Below are positions 36,001 through 46,256 of a stretch of 64,000 bases of DNA, in pieces. The DNA lies in the NCBI GenBank assembly GCA_948144175.1, contig CANXME010002468.1, positions 1 to 64,000 on the forward strand, in the 5' to 3' direction. The DNA comes from Closterium sp. NIES-65. Taxonomy: Eukaryota > Streptophyta > Zygnematophyceae > Desmidiales > Closteriaceae. Below the pieces are notes generated by a model that worked only from the letters and a program-made list of their open reading frames with translations, searched no databases and was not told the origin of the DNA. The position numbers and the translations under genes are program-made. The number at the start of each line of letters is the position of its first letter. The first letter of the stretch is position 1.

Positions 36001-38601
36001 AGCCCGTGCAAAACTTCAAAAACAAGCACCTAGCGAGTGCAAAATTTATAGAACAAGGGCCTAGCGCGTGCAAAACGGGAAGAACCAGGGCCTAGCATGA
36101 GCAAAATAGCAAGAATAAGGGCCTAGCATGTGCAAAATTGGAAGAACAAGGGCCTGGCGCGTGCAAACTTTCAAGAACAAAGGCCTAGCATGTGCAAAAT
36201 TTCAAGAACAAGGGCCTAGCAAGTGCAAAAGTGGAAGAACAAGGGCCTAGCGTGTGCAAAATTGCAAGAACAAGGGCCTAGCGTGTGCAAAATTGCAAGA
36301 AAAAGGGCCTAGCGTGTGCAAAATTGTAAGAACAAGGGCCTAGCGTGTGCAAAATTGTAAGAACAAGGGCCTAGCTTGTGCAAAATAGTAAGAACAAGAG
36401 CCTAGCATGTGCAAAGTGTCAAGAACAAGGGCCTAGCTTGTGCAAAATTGCAAGAACAAGGGCCTAGCGAGTGGAAAATTGGAAGAACAAGGGCCTCGCG
36501 AGTGCAAAATTGCAAGAACAAGGGCCTAGCGTGTGCAAAATTGTAAGAACAAGGGCCTAGCATGTGCAAAATGGTAAGAACAAGGGCCTAGTCTGTGCAA
36601 AATAGCAAGTACAAGGGCCTAGCATGTGCAAAATTACAAGAACAAGGGCCTAGCGTGTGAAAAATTGCAAGAATAAGGGCCTAGCGTGTGCAAAATTGCA
36701 AGAACAAGGGCCTAGCGAGTGCAAAATTGGAAGAACAAGGGCCTAGAACAAGGGCCTAGCGAGTGCAAAATTGGAAGAACAAGGGCCTAGCGTGTGCAAA
36801 ATTTCAAGAACAAGGGCCTAGCGTGCGCAAAATTGGAAGAATAAGGGCCTACCGTGTGCAAAATAGAAAGAACAAGGGCCTAGCGTGTGCAAAATTGGAA
36901 GAACAAGGGCCTAGCGTGTGCAAAATAGCAAGAACAAGGGCCTAGCGTGTGCAAAATTGCAAGAACAAGGGCCTAGCCTGTGCAAAACTTCAAGAATAAG
37001 GACCTAGCGAGTGCAACATTTATAGAACAAGGGCCTAGCGTGTGCAAAACTGGAAAAACAAGAGCCTAGCATGTGCAAAATAGCAAGAACAAGGGCCTAG
37101 CATGTGCGAAATTGGAAGAACAAGGTCCTAGCGTGTGCAAAAGTTCAAGAACAAAGGCCTAGCGTGTGCAAAGTTTCAAGAACAAGGGCCTAGCGAGTGC
37201 AAAGTTGGAAGAACAAAGGCCTAGCGTGTGCAAAATTGCAAGATCAAGGGCCTAGCGTGTGCAAAATTGCAAGAATAAGGGCCTAGCGTGTGCAAAATTG
37301 CAAGAACAAGGGCCTAGCGAGTGCAAAATTGGAAGAACAAGGGCCTAGAACAAGGGCCTAGCGTGTGCAAAAGTTCAAGAACAAGGGCCTAGCGGGTGCA
37401 AAAATGCAAGAACAAGGGCCTAGCGTGTGCAAAATTGGAAGAATAAGGGCCTAGCGTGTGCAAAATAGCAAGAACAAGGGCCTAGCGTGTGCAAAATAGC
37501 AAGAACAAGGGCCCATCGTGTGCAAAATTGCAAGAACAAGGGCCTAGCCTGTGCAAAACTTCAAGAATAAGGACCTAGCGAGTGCAACATTTATAGAACA
37601 AGGGCCTAGCGTGTGCAAAACTAGAAAAACAAGGGCCTAGCATGTGCAAAATAGCAAAAACAAGGGCATAGCATGTGCAAAATTGGAAGAACAAGGTCCT
37701 AGCGTGTGCAAAAATTCAAGAACAAAGGCCTAGCGTGTGCAAAATTTCAAGAACAAGGGCCTAGCGAGTGCAAAATTGGAGGAACAAGGGCCTAGCGTGT
37801 GCAAAATTGCAAGAACAAGGGCCTAGCGTGTGCAAAATTGCAAGAACAAGGGCCTAGAGTGTGCAAAATTGTAAGAACAAGGGCCTAGCGTGTGCAAAAT
37901 TGTAAGAACAAGGGCCTAGCTTGTGAAAAATTGCAAGAACAAGGGCCTAGCATGTGCAAAATGTCAAGAACCAGGGCCTAGCTTGTTCAAAATTGCAAGA
38001 ACAAGGGCCTAGCAAGTGGAAAATTGGAAGAACAAGGGCCTAGCGAGTGCAAAATTGCAAGAACAAAGGCCTAGCGAGTGCAAAATTGCAAGAACAAGGG
38101 CCTAGCGTGTGCAAAATTGTAAGAACAAGGGCCTAGCGTGTGCAAATTTGTAAGAACAAGGGCCTAGCGAGTGCAACATTTCAAGAACAAGGGCCTAGCG
38201 TGTGCAAAATTGGAAGAACAAGGGCATAGCGTGTGCAAAATAGCAAGAACCAGGGCCTAGCATGTGCAAAATGTCAAGAACAAGGGCCTAGCTTGTGCAA
38301 AATTGCAAGAACAAGGGCCTAGCGAGTGCAAAATTGGAAGAACAAGGGCCTAGCGAGTGCAAAATTGCAAGAACAAGGGCCTAGCGAGTGCAAAATTGCA
38401 AGAACAAGGGCCTAGCATGTGCAAAATTGTAAGAACAAGGGCCTAGCGTGTGCAAAATTGTAAGAACAAGGGCCTAGCTTGTGCAAAATAGCAAGTACAA
38501 GGGCCTAGCATGTGCAAAATTTCAAGAACAAGGGCCTAGCGTGTGCAAAATTGCGAGAACAAGGGCCTAGCATGTGCAAAATTGCAAGAACAAGGGCCTA
38601 G
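36000..38601 (+). repeat. Left-arm end zone before the junction
   Basis: L2 monomers with GCTTGTGC, TTGTA tails, GTACAAGG variants, two 13-bp markers (36,742 and 37,344) and GGACC/TTATAG pairs near 36.04, 37.01 and 37.58 kb. The 36.65-37.2 and 37.25-37.8 kb stretches resemble each other and the 33.4-33.9 kb unit. Nothing but satellite is present up to the junction. Confidence 0.75.
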
Positions 38602-38625
38602 CTTGAAATTTCGCACATGCTAGGC
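38595..38625. other. Orientation-switch (inversion) junction
   Basis: The left arm ends within a monomer reading GGGCCTAGCTTG and passes directly into inverted sequence CTTGAAATTTCGCACATGC. The four bases CTTG at 38,602-38,605 fit both sides: the left-arm variant GCTTGTGC and the right-arm TTCTTGAAAT. This looks like an end-joined inversion breakpoint with 4-bp microhomology. No foreign sequence is inserted. Read outward from the junction, the two arms differ in variant order within a few monomers, which argues against a hairpin or fold-back artefact. Confidence 0.93.
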
Positions 38626-38999
38626 CCTTGTTCTTGCAATTTTGCACACGCTAGGCCCTTGTTCTTGCTATTTGGCCCACGCTAGGCCCTTGTTCTTCCA
38701 ATTTTGCACTCGCTAGGCCCTTATTCTTGCAATTTTGCACATGCTAGGCCCTTGTTCTACCAATTTTGGTCTCGCTAGGCCCTTGTTCTTGCAATTTTGC
38801 ATACGCTAGGCCCTTGTTCTTGAATTTTTGCACTCGCTAGGCCCTTGTTCTTGCAACTTTGCACTGGCTAGGCCCTTGTTCTTGCAATTTTGCACACGCT
38901 AGGCCCTTGTTCTTGCTATGTTGCACACGCTAGGCCCTTGTTCTTGCTATTTTGCACACGCTAGGTCCTTGTTCTTGAAATTTTGCACTCGCTAGGCCC

Positions 39000-39840
39000 T
39001 TGTTCTTCCAGTTTTGCACACGCTAGGCCCTTGTTCTATAAATTTTGCACTCGCTAGGTCCTTGTTCTTTAGGGTTTAGGACTCGCTAGGCCCTTGTTCT
39101 TGCAATTTTGCATACGCTAGGCCCTAGTTCTTGCAATTTTGCACACGCTAGGCCCTTGTTCTTGAGATTTTGCACTCGCTAGGCCCTTGTTCTTGAAATT
39201 TTGCACACGCTAGGCCCTTGTTCTTGCAATTTTGCACTCGCTAGGCCCTTGTTCTTGAAATTTTGCACACGCTAGGCTCTTGTTCTTGCAATTTTGTACA
39301 CGATAGGCCCTTGTTCTTTCAATTTTGCACTCGCTAGGCCCTTGTTCTTGCAATTTTGCACACGCTAGGCCCTTGTTCTTGCAATTTTGCACTCGCTAGG
39401 CCCTTGTTCTTGAAATTTTGCACTCGCTAGGCCCTTGTTCTTGCAATTTTGCACATGCTAGGCCCTTGTTCTTTCTATTTTGCACACGCTAGGCCCTTGT
39501 TTCTGCTATTTTGCACACGCTAGGCCCTTGTTTTGAAAGTTTGCACTCGCTAGGCCCTTGTTATTCAATTTTGCACACGCTAGGCCCTTGTTATTCCAGT
39601 TTTGCACACGCTAGGCCCTTGTTCTATAAATTTTGCACTCGCTAGGTCCTTTTTCTTGCAATTTTGGACTCGCTAGGCCCTTGTTCTTGCAATTTTGCAT
39701 ACGCTAGGCCCTTGTTCTTGCAATTTTGCACACGCTAGGCCCTTGTTCTTGAGATTTTGCACTCGCTAGGCCCTTGTTCTTGAAATTTTGCACACGCTAG
39801 GTCCTTGTTCTTGCTATTTTGCATACGCTAGGCACTTGTT
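39000..39840 (-). repeat. 587-bp-offset duplication next to the junction
   Basis: The order CCAGTTTTGC, CTATAAATTTTGC, CTAGGTCC, GGACTCGC, GCATACGC, GAGATTTTGC recurs at offsets 588 and then 587 (CTATA 39,036/39,624; ACTCG 39,081/39,668; GAGATT 39,164/39,751). The one-base change falls at the telomere-like tract in the first copy. Confidence 0.83.
39068..39080 (-). other. Telomere-like tract in right arm (TTTAGGGTTTAGG)
   Basis: On + the bases read TTTAGGGTTTAGG, nearly two TTTAGGG units. They lie inside a monomer whose paralogues (for example near 39,655 and 40,640) read CTTGCAATTTTGGACTCG, so about 12-13 bases are replaced with a net +1 bp. It sits 463 bp from the orientation switch and next to an inverted GGACC/TTATAG pair. 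Read in monomer orientation it is CCTAAACCCTAAA, the same sense as the left-arm tract. Confidence 0.78.
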
Positions 39841-40734
39841 TTTCCAGTTTTACACACGCTAGGCACTTGTTATTCCAGTTTTGCACACGCTAGGCCCTTA
39901 TTCTTGCAATTTCGCACTCTCTAGGCCCTTGTTCTTGCAATTTTGCACACACTAGGCCCTTGTTCTCTAAACTTTGAACACACTAGGCCCTTATTACTGC
40001 AATTTTGCACTCGCTAGGTCCTTATTCTTTACGTTTTGCACACGCTAGGCCCTTGTTCTTGCAATTGTGCACACGATAGGCCCTTGTTCTTCCAATTTTA
40101 CACTCGCTAGGCCCTTATTCTGGCAATTTTGCATTACTAGGCCCTTGTTCTTCCAATTTTGGACTCGCTAGGCCCTTGTTCTTTAATTTTTGCACTCGCT
40201 AGGCCCTTGTTCTTGCAATTTTGCACTCGCTAGGCCCTTGTTCTTGCAATTTTGCACACGCTAGGCCCTTGTTCTTGCTATTTTGCACACGCTAGGCCCT
40301 TGTTCTTCCAATTTTACACTCGCTAGGCCCTTATTCTTGCAATTTTGCACATGCTAGGCCCTTGTTCTTGCAATTTTGCACTCACTAGGCCCTTGTTCTT
40401 TAATTTTTGCACTCGCTAGGCCCTTGTTCTTGCAATTTTGCACTCGCTAGGACCTTCTTCTTGCAATTTTGCACACGCTAGGCCCTTAATCTTGCTATTT
40501 TGCACACGCTAGGCCCTTGTTCTTGCTATTTTGCACACGCTAGGCCCTTGTTCTTGAAATTTTGCACTCGCTAGGCCCTTGTTCTTCCAGTTTTGCACAC
40601 GCTAGGCTCTTGTTCTAAAAATTTTGCACTCGCCAGGTCCTTGTTCTTGCAATTTTGGACTCGCTAGGCCCTTGTTCTTGCAATTTTGCATACGCTAGGC
40701 CCTTGTTCTTGCAATTTTGCACACGCTAGGCCCT

Positions 40735-43307
40735 TGTTCTTGAGATTTTGCACTCGCTAGGCCCTTGTTCTTGAAATTTTGCACACGCTAGGTCCTTGTT
40801 CTTGCTATTTTGCACACGCTAGGCACTTCTTATTCCAGTTTTACACACGCTAGGCGCTTGTTATTCCAGTTCTGCACACGCTAGGCCCTTTTTCTTGCAA
40901 TTTCGCACTCTCTAGGCCCTTGTTCTTGCAATTTTGCACACACTAGGCCCTTGTTCTCTAAACTTTGAACACACTAGGCCCTTATTATTGCAATTTTGCA
41001 CTCGCTAGGTCCTTATTCTTTACGTTTTGCACACGCTAGGCCCTTGTTCTTGCAATTTTGCACAGGCTAGGCCCTTGTTCTTGAAATTTTGCACTCGCTA
41101 GGCCCTTGTTCTTGCAATTTTGCACTCGCTAGGCCCTTGTTCTTGCAATTTTGCACACGCTAGGCACTTGTTCTTGCTATTTTGCACACGCTAGGCCCTT
41201 GTTCTTGAAATTTTAAACTTGCTAGGCCCTTGTTCTTGAAATTTTGCACACGCTAGGCCCTTGTTCTTGCTATTCTGAACTCACGAGGCCCTTGTTCTTG
41301 ACATTTTGCACATGCTAGGCCCTTGTTCTTGCTATTTTGCACATGCTAGGCCCTTGTTCTTGACCTTTTGCACACGCTAGGCCCTTGTTCTTGCTATTTT
41401 GCACACGCTAGGCCCTTGTTCTTCCAATTTTACACTCGCTAGGCCCTTTTTCTTGCAATTTTGCACATGCTAGGCCCTTGTTCTTCCAATTTTGGACTCG
41501 CTAGGCCCTTGTTCTTTAATTTTTGCACTCGCTAGGCCCTTGTTCTTGCAATTTTGCACTCGCTAGGCCCTTGTTCTTGCAATTTTGCACACGCTAGCCC
41601 CTTATTCTTGCTATTTTGCACACGCTAGGCCCTTGTTCTTGCTATTTTGCACACGCTAGGCCCTTGTTCTTGGAATTTTGCACTCGCTAGGCCCTTGTTC
41701 TTCCAGTTTTGCACACGCTAGGCCCTTGTTCTATAAATTTTGCACTCGCTAGGTCCTTGTTCTTGCAATTTTGCACTCGCTAGGCCCTTGTTCTTGAAAG
41801 TTTGCACACGCTAGGCCCTTGTTCTTGCAATTTTGCACACGCTAGGCCCTTGATCTTCCAATTTTGCACTCGCTAGGCCCTTGTTTTTGAAATTTTGCAC
41901 ACGCTAGGCCCTTGTTCTTGCAATTTTGCACACGCTAAGCCCTTGTTCTTGAGATTTAAAACTCGCTAGGCCTTTGTTTTTGAAATTTTGCACACGCTAG
42001 GCCCTTGTTCTTGCTATTTTGCACACGCTAGGCCCTTGTTCTTCCAATTTTGCACTTGCTAGGCCCTTGTACCTGCAATCTTGCACACATTAGGCCCTAG
42101 TTCTTCCAATTTTGCACTCGCTAGGCCCTTGTTCTTGCAATTTTGCACTCGCTAGGCCCTTGTTCTTGCAATTTTGCACACGCTAGGCCCTTGTTCTTGC
42201 AATTTTGTACACGCTAGGCCCTTGTTCTTTCAATTTTGCACTCGCTAGGCCCTTGTTCTTGCAATTTTGCACTCGCTAGGCCCTTGTTCTTTAAATTTTG
42301 CACTCGCTAGGCCCTTGTTCTTGCAATTTTGCACTCGCTAGGCCCTTGTTCTTGAAATTTTGCACACGCTAGGTCCTTGTTCTTGCTATTTTGCACACGC
42401 TAGGCCCTTGTTCTTCCAATTTTACACTCGCTAGGCCCTTATTCTTGCAATTTTGCACATGCTAGGCCCTTGTTCTTGCATTTTTGCACACGCTAGGCCC
42501 TTGTTCTTGCAATTTTGCACTCGCTAAGACCTTGTTCTTGCAATTTTGCACACGCTAGGCCCTTAATCTTGCTATTTTGCACACGCTAGGCCCTTGTTCT
42601 TGCTATTTTGCACACGCTAGGCCCTTGTTCTTGAAATTTTGCACTCGCTAGGCCCTTGTTCTTCCAGTTTTGCACACGCTAGGCTCTTGTTCTAAAAATT
42701 TTGCACTCGCTAGGTCCTTGTTCTTGCAATTTTGGACTCGCTAGGCCCTTGTTCTTGAAATTTTGCATACGCTAGGCCCTTGTTCTTGCAATTTTGCACA
42801 CGCTAGGCCCTTGTTCTAAAGATTTTGCACTCGCTAGGCCCTTGTTCTTGAAATTTTGCACACGCTAGGCCCTTGTTCTTGCAATTTTGCACTCGCTAGG
42901 CCCTTGTTCTTGCAATTTTGCACACGCTAGGCTCTTGTTCTTGCAATTTTGTACACGCTAGGCCCTTGTTCTTTCAATTTTGCACTCGCTAGGCCCTTGT
43001 TCTTGCAATTTTGCACACGCTAGGCCCTTGTTCTTGCAATTTTGTACACGCTAGGCCCTTGTTCTTTCAATTTTGCACACTCTAGGCTCTTGTTCTTGCA
43101 ATTTTGTACACGCTAGGCCCTTGTTCTTTCAATTCTGCACTCGCTAGGCTCTTGTTCTTGCGATTTTGCACTCGCTAGGCCCTTGTTCTTGAAATTTTGC
43201 ACTCACTAGGCCCTTCTTCTTGCAATTTTGCACTCGCTAGGCCCTTGTTCTTGCTATTTTGCACACGCTAGGCCCTTGTTCTTGCTATTTTGCACACGCT
43301 AGGCCCT
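40735..43307 (-). repeat. 2,573-bp tandem unit, copy 1 (exactly 83 monomers)
   Basis: Anchors repeat at exactly 2,573 = 83 x 31: TTACACACGCTAGGCGC 40,841/43,414, TATTCTGAACTCACGAGG 41,271/43,844, ACGCTAGCCCC 41,591/44,164 and TGTACCTGC 42,068/44,641. Even odd monomers (CTCTAAACTTTGAACACAC, TTTAAACTTGC) are kept in place. Confidence 0.92.
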
Positions 43308-45340
43308 TGTTCTTGAGATTTTGCACTCGCTAGGCCCTTGTTCTTGAAATTTTGCACACGCTAGGTCCTTGTTCTTGCTATTTTGCACACGCTAGGCACT
43401 TGTTATTCCAGTTTTACACACGCTAGGCGCTTGTTATTCCAGTTTTGCACACGCTAGGCCCTTTTTCTTGCAATTTCGCACTCTCTAGGCCCTTGTTCTT
43501 GCAATTTTGCACACACTAGGCCCTTGTTCTCTAAACTTTGAACACACTAGGCCCTTATTATTGCAATTTTGCACTCGCTAGGTCCTTATTCTTTACGTTT
43601 TGCACACGCTAGGCCCTTGTTCTTGCAATTTTGCACAGGCTAGGCCCTTGTTCTTGAAATTTTGCACTCGCTAGGCCCTTGTTCTTGCAATTTTGCACTC
43701 GCTAGGCCCTTGTTCTTGCAATTTTGCACACGCTAGGCACTTGTTCTTGCTATTTTGCACACGCTAGGCCCTTGTTCTTGAAATTTTAAACTTGCTAGGC
43801 CCTTGTTCTTGAAATTTTGCACACGCTAGGCCCTTGTTCTTGCTATTCTGAACTCACGAGGCCCTTGTTCTTGACATTTTGCACATGCTAGGCCCTTGTT
43901 CTTGCTATTTTGCACATGCTAGGCCCTTGTTCTTGACATTTTGCACACGCTAGGCCCTTGTTCTTGCTATTTTGCACACGCTAGGCCCTTGTTCTTCCAA
44001 TTTTACACTCGCTAGGCCCTTATTCTTGCAATTTTGCACATGCTAGGCCCTTGTTCTTCCAATTTTGGACTCGCTAGGCCCTTGTTCTTTAATTTTTGCA
44101 CTCGCTAGGCCCTTGTTCTTGCAATTTTGCACTCGCTAGGCCCTTGTTCTTGCAATTTTGCACACGCTAGCCCCTTATTCTTGCTATTTTGCACACGCTA
44201 GGCCCTTGCTCTTGCTATTTTGCACACGCTAGGCCCTTGTTCTTGAAATTTTGCACTCGCTAGGCCCTTGTTCTTCCAGTTTTGCACACGCTAGGCCCTT
44301 GTTCTATAAATTTTGCACTCGCTAGGTCCTTGTTCTTGCAATTTTGCACTCGCTAGGCCCTTGTTCTTGAAAGTTTGCACACGCTAGGCCCTTGTTCTTG
44401 CAATTTTGCACACGCTAGGCCCTTGATCTTCCAATTTTGCACTCGCTAGGCCCTTGTTTTTGCAATTTTGCACACGCTAGGCCCTTGTTCTTGCAATTTT
44501 GCACACGCTAGGCCCTTGTTCTTGAGATTTAAAACTCGCTAGGCCCTTGTTTTTGAAATGTTGCACACGCTAGGCCCTTGTTCTTGCTATTTTGCACACG
44601 CTAGGCCCTTGTTCTTCCAATTTTGCACTTGCTAGGCCCTTGTACCTGCAATCTTTCACACATTAGGCCCTAGTTCTTCCAATTTTGCACTCGCTAGGCC
44701 CTTGTTCTTGCAATTTTGCACTCGCTAGGCCCTTGTTCTTGCAATTTTGCACACGCTAGGCCCTTGTTCTTGCAATTTTGTACACGCTAGGCCCTTGTTC
44801 TTTCAATTTTGCACTCGCTAGGCCCTTGTTCTTGCAATTTTGCACTCGCTAGGCCCTTGTTCTTGAAATTTTGCACTCGCTAGGCCCTTGTTCTTGCAAT
44901 TTTGCACTCGCTAGGCCCTTGTTCTTGCAATTTTGCACACGCTAGGCCCTTGTTCTTGCTATTTTGAACACGCTAGGCCCTTGTTCTTCCAACTTTACAC
45001 TCGCTAGGCCCTTATTCTTGCAATTTTGCACATGCTAGGCCCTTGTTCTTGCAATTTTGCACTCGCTAGGCCCTTGTTCTTTAATTTTTGCACTCGCTAG
45101 GCCCTTGTTCTTGCAATTTTGCACTCGCTAGGACCTTGTTCTTGCAATTTTGCACACGCTAGGCCCTTGTTCTTGCTATTTTGCACACGCTAGGCCCTTG
45201 TTCTTGCTATTTTGCACACGCTAGGCCCTTGTTCTTGAAATTTTGCACTCGCTAGGCTCTTGTTCTTCCAGTTTTGCACACGCTAGGCCCTTGTTCTAAA
45301 ACTTTTGCACTCGCTAGGTCCTTGTTCTTGCAATTTTGCA
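43308..45340 (-). repeat. 2,573-bp tandem unit, copy 2 (partial)
   Basis: This follows copy 1 directly and matches for about 1.6 kb at constant offset. After about 44.9 kb it remains similar but with rearranged monomers (an added TTTAATTTTTGC monomer near 45.08 kb). A single-substitution difference is ATCTTTCACAC against ATCTTGCACAC. Confidence 0.88.
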
Positions 45341-46256
45341 CATGCTAGGCCCTTGTTCTTGCAATTTTGAACTCGCTAGGCCCTTGTTCTTTAATTTTTG
45401 CACTCGCTAGGCCCTTGTTCTTGCAATTTTGCACTCGCTAGGCCCTCGTTCTTGCAATTTTGCACTCGCTAGCCCCTTATTCTTGCTATTTTGCACACGC
45501 TAGGCCCTTGTTCTTGCTATTTTTCACACGCTAGGCCCTTGTTCTTGAAAGTTTGCACTCGCTTGGCCCTTGTTCTTCCAGTTTTGCACACGCTAGGCCC
45601 TTGTTCTATAAATTTTGCACTCGCAAGGTCCTTGTTCTTGCAATTTTGCACACGCTAAGCACTTGTTCTTCCAATTTTGCACTCGCTAGGCCCTTGTTCT
45701 TGAAAGTTTGCACACGCTAGGCCCTTGTTCTTGCAATTTTGCACACGCTAGGCCCTTGATCTTCCAATTTTGCACTCGCTAGGCCCTTGTTTTTGCAATT
45801 TTGCACAGGCTAGGCCCTTGTTCTTGCAATTTTGCACACGCTAGGCCCTTGTTCTTGAGATTTAAAACTCGGTAGGCCCTTGTTTTTGAAATTTTGCACA
45901 TGCTAGGCCCTTGTTCTTCCAATTTTGCACTTGCTAGGCCCTTGTTCCTGCAATCTTGCACACATTAGGCCCTTGTCCTTCCAATTTTGCACTCGCTAGG
46001 CCCTTGTTCTTGCAATTTTGCACTCGCTAGGCCCTTGTTCTTGCAATTTTGCACACGCTAGACCCTTGTTCTTGCAATTTTGTACACGCTAGGCCCTTGT
46101 TCTTTCAATTTTGCACTCGCTAGGCCCTTGTTCTTGCAATTTTGCACTCGCTAGGCCCTTGTTCTTGAAATTTTGCACTCGCTAGGCTCTTGTTCTTGCA
46201 ATTTTGCACTCGCTAGGCCCTTGTTCTTGCAATTTTGCACTCGCTAGGCCCTTGTT
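45340..46256 (-). repeat. Right-arm zone of older, diverged copies
   Basis: Monomers here echo the 41.4-42.2 kb order (CTAGCCCCTTATTC, GAAAGTTTGC, TTGATCTTCC, GAGATTTAAAACTCG, CCTGCAATCTTGC) but with losses, for example missing TAGC monomers near 45.9 kb. It reads as a third, degraded copy of part of the 2,573-bp unit. Confidence 0.65.

Larger units (their letters stand above)
1..38605 (+). repeat. 31-bp satellite array, left arm (forward)
   Basis: This is an uninterrupted head-to-tail array of about 1,245 monomers. The consensus has the conserved box CAAGAACAAGGGCCTAGC, then a tail of about 13 bases whose second base is A or T and whose end varies (TTGC, TAGC, TTTC, TTGG, TTGTA or CGTTC before AAG). 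A typical monomer is about 48% GC and 65% purine on the + strand. Indels are rare, mostly 1 bp, plus a few partial monomers, so the 31-bp phase persists for kilobases. No gene, promoter or unique spacer lies anywhere in it. Role is unknown. A structural heterochromatic satellite is the natural reading. Confidence 0.98.
8600..38605 (+). repeat. Left subfamily zone L2 with nested higher-order repeats
   Basis: Compared with L1, this zone adds TTGG, TTGTA and TTTC tails, GCTTGTGC monomers often followed by AGCAAGTACAAGG, and 13-bp partial-monomer markers. Most of it can be assigned to recurring multi-monomer blocks, annotated separately. No stretch leaves the 31-bp pattern. Confidence 0.8.

Noticed and set aside
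1-38605. CRISPR-like array (31-bp periodic repeats)
   Set aside because: There are no unique spacers: the entire 31 bp is repeated, thousands of times and in two orientations, with no cas genes.
38602-38605. Transposon terminal repeats or target-site duplication at the junction
   Set aside because: The only shared bases are CTTG. There is no inserted element, no transposase frame and no second boundary in the window.
38000-39200. Fold-back (hairpin) assembly artefact at the orientation switch
   Set aside because: If one strand had been read twice, the right arm would mirror the left. Instead the variant order differs from the second or third monomer, and private markers (13-bp insertion left, GCAGACGCTTG right) are not shared. 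A chimeric join of two real arrays cannot be excluded without reads.
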